Below the pieces are notes generated by a model. The model was not told where the DNA came from. It ran no database searches and saw nothing but the letters and a program-made list of their open reading frames with translations. A DNA stretch of 64,000 nucleotides from a virus: the IMG/VR virus record IMGVR_UViG_3300009529_002382, positions 1 to 64,000 of that record; one strand, given 5' to 3'. Numbering within the stretch: the stretch's first letter is position 1; the number at the start of each line of letters is the position of its first letter. Shown piece by piece: positions 61,001 to 64,000 of the stretch. The position numbers were made by a program, and so were the translations under genes.

Positions 61001-63630
61001 TTGTCAGAACCAGTGGGATAATCAAATATTATTGTTCTAGTCAACGGAATCACCGTATATGGAATGTCCGTTATTACCTCATCTATTTTTACAACATAAT
61101 ATGAAGGGTCTGTTGTTACCAAAGAACCACTCGATTCAGCAGTCCCAACAATTTGCTCCATAGTAACGTATGTTTGCTGATCGTCAGTTTGCCATTCCAA
61201 AATAGTAACATTGGCTGACAAATCGATTCTTTTGTCATATGCATTAGTTATATTATGTACGTGTTCATTAACCCACGGTGTAACCTTTTCAGTAATATAA
61301 CTCTCTAATTGGTACAATTCACGAGCCTCGTCTTCTATACTAGTAACGGAATCACCGTTAGACACAACTTCTGCCAACAATAGCGAATGGATTGGAGGAT
61401 TAGCCGTTGACGACCTAACTAAAAGTCTTCCTTCATTTCTGGCTGCTCGAACCATGTAAAAATAGTTACCATCACCGTGGACAAAAGCATCAGGATGAGT
61501 ATATGTAACAGTGCCGATGTCTACTGATGCCACTTTCGTCCATGACACTAAGTCACCAACAGACGTATATATCTCATAACAATCGAAATCGCCAGTTACC
61601 GCCGTCCAAACCAACAATGCGTTAAACCCAGCAGGGTTGGTCAGGGTTACATTAGTTGGAGCAGTGAGTCCGGATTTACCATCGATTGGTAAAGCGTGGA
61701 CCATCAAGTGATTGGCATAATCGTCATCTACGGGATTCAGAGTGGTATTGCCAAATGTGTCTGTCATCGTTATGAAGTAAGTAGACCTTGTACCGTTTGT
61801 GACAGAATAATCAACGAACGCCCTTACATCACTTCCAACGCTGGCCACTAATGAAAAATCAGACGCAACATAGTATTCGTTTCTTATAAAATCCGCTCTC
61901 CAAATATGATATTCATCTACCGAAACACCAGCTATCTCACCCCAAATTAGAAGAACAGCACCGTCACCACCAAATGCACTGACTTCATCGACCTGTGGAG
62001 GTCTATCCCCTTCAAAGGCCCCTCCCCAAACATCGCTATAATCTATAGGTAAAACGGTGTAATAATAAGTAATCTCTCCGCTCGTATTTCCATCCACATC
62101 AACCGCTGTTATTTTAATTATATATCTATGATTAGGAGTCAAATTGACATAGGAAACAACATAGCTTTTTGCAGGGCCATTATCAACGGAAGTAATGATA
62201 TCGGTGTCACTTTCTGCTTCCAAGTCACGATCAGTAACTGTAACCAGATTGTGATCTAAATAAGGTGCATTATTATCCCATGTAAATTCAAGTCCGTTGT
62301 TATCTAAATTCGCACTTATAGACGAAGGGGCAACAGGTGAAACAGAAATACCAGTATATATTCTCTGAATTATACCATTACTGATATCCCCATCTTCATC
62401 AACCCCCTGTATTCTGATAATGTAATCTGTTTTAGATAAAATAGGATAACAAATCCCATTTTGAACGAATGTATCAATTGAGAAATCCTGTATATTTTCG
62501 TAGACATAAACCGAATCTGATTCCTTATATCCATTTTCGATAAGAGTAATAGCGTATTTAATAGCAGGAGGTTTATATGCATCTATACCCTCAGTCCATT
62601 CCAAATCAAACATCAAAGAATTCGGATTCCTATTACTCGAAGATGATGTTATAGAAACGTTTTCGACTTCTGCTGGACCTAGATTAACTTGAGGAGATAG
62701 TTTTACATTAAAACCATCAGACAACACCCCATTCGCGTTGACGGAGTATAAAGTACAGGAATATAACGTCGTATTGGCCAAACCATCAATGGTAAAATTA
62801 TGATCATCTATATCTAAATTATAATCAGTATACGAACCAACAGGGTTTCCCTCATAGTCTAATTCTTGGATACGTAAAATATACTCATCAGGAAATGGTG
62901 TTTTGTTCTCTCCCCAAATAAACGATATTTCTCCATCTCCTGTAAAACCGGTAAAATATGAAGGCAAAGAGGCTGGAACCAGTTCTTGTAATGTAGTAGT
63001 ACCAACAACCACTCCTGGACCACTATTGTTGCCTGAAACATCAACAGCGGAGACTCTATAAGAATAGACCGTATGTTGTGTCAGGCCATTGTCTGCGTAT
63101 GTGGACACGGTTGGACTGGCAATTGTTGACCAAGTTACACCAGCATCATCGGTCCTCTCAAGAATATAGTGATCGAAGTCTGCTTCCGCGTTATCATCCC
63201 AATCAGCAGTAAGTGAATTTTTAGTAATATCTGACAATGCCAAACCAGCAGGGACAGCAGGGGCCACAGCATCGGCCCAGGCAAATGAAGTTGGAGAACA
63301 AAAAGGACCAACAAGACCGAATAATCCGGGTTTTCTCTGGATATAAATATAAGAAGTAGTACTAAGAGTTGTTTCCACAATCATATCCCCAAAGGTTCTC
63401 GCCACATACTTGTCGATCAACCCTTGGCCATACGACACTTGGACCTGCGGCACACCACCAGCGGTAGCATCAGTGATAGCCCAACCGGTGATACGGCCAT
63501 TCCCAAGCACAGAAGAAATAAAACCCACCTGGGTATCTATGATATAGAATCTATTTTGATCAACCTCGGCACTGTAAGGATCACCGGCTACAAAGGCTTG
63601 TAAATTATAATGTTTACTGTATGTTGGCAT
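58027..63630 (-). CDS. Giant tail/adhesin protein: FN3 array and Asp-box beta-propellers
   Basis: 1867 residues. The N-terminus (first 110 residues) looks like a virion-attachment domain. FN3 domains run from about 120 to 765 (LTADWDDNAEADFDHYILER; TVYSYRVSAVD). Two regions of Asp-box/BNR repeats follow, near 980-1250 (SEDEGESWSD, ISDTGDSWA, STNDGDSWHL) and 1600-1867 (SSDYGTTWAE), typical of sialidase-like or Vps10-type propellers. It may bind or cleave surface glycans. The ATG follows the previous stop as TAATG without a ribosome-binding site. Confidence 0.78.
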   Translation of the reverse strand: MPTYSKHYNLQAFVAGDPYSAEVDQNRFYIIDTQVGFISSVLGNGRITGWAITDATAGGVPQVQVSYGQGLIDKYVARTFGDMIVETTLSTTSYIYIQRKPGLFGLVGPFCSPTSFAWADAVAPAVPAGLALSDITKNSLTADWDDNAEADFDHYILERTDDAGVTWSTIASPTVSTYADNGLTQHTVYSYRVSAVDVSGNNSGPGVVVGTTTLQELVPASLPSYFTGFTGDGEISFIWGENKTPFPDEYILRIQELDYEGNPVGSYTDYNLDIDDHNFTIDGLANTTLYSCTLYSVNANGVLSDGFNVKLSPQVNLGPAEVENVSITSSSSNRNPNSLMFDLEWTEGIDAYKPPAIKYAITLIENGYKESDSVYVYENIQDFSIDTFVQNGICYPILSKTDYIIRIQGVDEDGDISNGIIQRIYTGISVSPVAPSSISANLDNNGLEFTWDNNAPYLDHNLVTVTDRDLEAESDTDIITSVDNGPAKSYVVSYVNLTPNHRYIIKITAVDVDGNTSGEITYYYTVLPIDYSDVWGGAFEGDRPPQVDEVSAFGGDGAVLLIWGEIAGVSVDEYHIWRADFIRNEYYVASDFSLVASVGSDVRAFVDYSVTNGTRSTYFITMTDTFGNTTLNPVDDDYANHLMVHALPIDGKSGLTAPTNVTLTNPAGFNALLVWTAVTGDFDCYEIYTSVGDLVSWTKVASVDIGTVTYTHPDAFVHGDGNYFYMVRAARNEGRLLVRSSTANPPIHSLLLAEVVSNGDSVTSIEDEARELYQLESYITEKVTPWVNEHVHNITNAYDKRIDLSANVTILEWQTDDQQTYVTMEQIVGTAESSGSLVTTDPSYYVVKIDEVITDIPYTVIPLTRTIIFDYPTGSDNLSVELGGIDEVTGTIDEKRLISFDSSQSESGRLHPGTLPGIPHDSRRYERLIPLQLPTETTNGYTYNFYQNNHTANEQSIGDSITFYDFIEILSGNLIAATSRGLLISEDEGESWSDLRTTNNVIHTLFYDPVVGKYLGLANGVVYISDTGDSWATTNGLDNVSIVRSAASDGDYLYITTDLGVFVLKNDSLGDLLTWEEVPFYSGQTTDTYGILYDSYESRLVISSEVGIFQSTNDGDSWHLTQEIQEPAPVWAFVENSGYFFALTDYGIWRKHHSATNFTKIAYFDADIARKMEVFEGRLVISTDEGIMVSNDNYNIYIDTDISFETDSFYLINFSAKITPVTAMKEIGSILYIGTDERVYAGADFDEFELLYKQSSTIIPTVYINDVEQVVGFYYNIVKNTVYFDRRISSLASVTIANQYSNFKATNGKWIDENYDADVMIYGRAGLIAFLVNGYPPINQLNAVSFDTFTDDNSNAAIADSYVVEYNDAVTRLSEILGGATLATGETTKSSVENCVYWYYKTYSQAYGNVIYGDLKTIDSHSYLVVDNIMYLSDIAEDFLRDFVVVETMPDFAFTSNLTTNITANASDGSFSFVDTGYNKYDTMYVDISGIGITETTTYTHKELEDIFETYNSGMPYLLSEVNQVNELKEGLFLERDAILDPVPVLQTKYHIPFDRSWYSVLDSTVDYSEQINCVNLGVSFFYPTVVNYYAASGKVFVGYNRGLVSIDIDTLDVTSINFNDNQNEYVNDIFVYSGTLYVLTDMRLYASSDYGTTWAEQEVYGLSGLFRRMWSFNNMLLFATNQGIFWKYDSDNNWERVSLLSNVEQFITDKGVFALAGNKLYYSENGYQWAEKGSFGSVTVTQVQILNTLAFLPTNKGLRHDGTSRFGDSLGTTLIDLEGNTEVSVELKINSIATNSDNNQYIAGGKNGYYYTWDLGSGTITKTASGMDSIYKIIYVNGKYWMFGNDSLLRVSNLPMPIKISTGVPF

Positions 63631-64000
63631 TATGAGGAATTCAGCATCACTTTTTGGCCGTCCTCTAATTCAAACATGAAAGAGAACCCATTTATCCTTG
63701 GTATGCTTTCGTATTTTTCATCTGAGTCAGGACCACTAGATACAAATGTATATCCGCTACCACCGGTAGTAAAACTCTCACCATCCCATATGTCTATTAT
63801 CATGTAGTATGTTATACCAGTTGTAAACTCAGATGCGGAAGGATAGTATGTTATTTGGGCTTCCTCTCCAGATGCAACAGGGAATCCTGCCGCCGGAATA
63901 GTAGCATCATCATTAATAATCCACCCTTCTTGATCGTCTTCACTAAAAGCAGTTTTGTAAAAGACTGTCATACCCTCATCTGTGTAAAATTGAATTCTGA
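63630..64000 (-). CDS. Structural/tail-type protein, C-terminal part (runs off window)
   Basis: The frame is open through the right-hand edge: before the ATG at 63971 it reads QFYTDEG in the same frame, so the true start is outside the window. The visible ~123 residues are beta-rich, with serine, glycine and aromatic residues (GITYYMIIDIWDGESFTTGG). No specific domain is recognised. TAATG overlap with the FN3/propeller gene suggests that the two are translated together and may be parts of the same virion structure. Confidence 0.6.
   Translation of the reverse strand, partial: RIQFYTDEGMTVFYKTAFSEDDQEGWIINDDATIPAAGFPVASGEEAQITYYPSASEFTTGITYYMIIDIWDGESFTTGGSGYTFVSSGPDSDEKYESIPRINGFSFMFELEDGQKVMLNSS

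Noticed and set aside
1-64000. tRNA or rRNA genes
   Set aside because: No gap is large enough and no cloverleaf or rRNA-like segment was seen.

Overview
The window is an AT-rich, gene-dense segment of a large double-stranded DNA bacteriophage genome. Almost every gene lies on the minus strand, with stop/start overlaps and short spacers throughout. The one convincing plus-strand gene is a sialic-acid-synthase-like gene at 11378-12220. All three stop codons are used, so the ordinary bacterial code fits. No capsid, terminase or tRNA gene is visible here. Two genes hint at the host. One is a pseudopilin with the H-X9-DG signature (6858-7556), a type abundant in Planctomycetes, Verrucomicrobia and Lentisphaerae. 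The other is a SpoVS homologue (21913-22272). The host assignment is an inference.

Layout from low to high coordinates: (1) 1-6848 is a glycan block with a UDP-sugar dehydrogenase fragment and seven glycosyltransferases. (2) 6858-8888 holds the pseudopilin, an HNH endonuclease and a peptide deformylase. (3) 8885-10218 is the first array of small proteins that share a C-terminal helix of the form F-x-[DE]-K-I-K-[DE]-R-L. (4) 10208-16508 is a nonulosonic-acid cassette: KdsC-like phosphatase, NeuB, NeuA and two DUF115/sialyltransferase-like proteins, with a metallo-beta-lactamase-fold enzyme, a DUF1828 protein and some unknown genes. (5) 16501-18229 is the second and larger array of the tailed small proteins. 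(6) 18229-46400 is replication, recombination and nucleic-acid metabolism: UvrD-type helicase, Gam-like protein, SpoVS, Cas4-like nuclease, primase split into two genes, RecA, SSB-like protein, DnaE polymerase, a DNA methyltransferase, DnaB helicase and its loader, a Ycf46-type N-terminal domain, a phage IF-3, an intein-containing SF2 helicase and a Myb-like/metallophosphoesterase fusion. (7) 46358-49684 is a second glycosyltransferase block with small zinc-ribbon proteins. (8) 49696-64000 encodes giant virion or adhesin proteins with vWA, LamG, FN3, Kelch and Asp-box propeller modules.

Taken together, the phage appears to supply most of its own replisome. It intervenes in host translation initiation (IF-3 plus peptide deformylase). 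It also invests heavily in glycans, perhaps to decorate its tail proteins or remodel the host surface. The least explained feature, and my best candidate for an undescribed system, is the 'KIKDRL-tail' family. About twelve small genes in two arrays plus one outlier join otherwise diverse proteins, mostly SH3-like mini-barrels, to the same short helix. The DNA encoding that helix often also lies where the next gene's ribosome-binding site should be.
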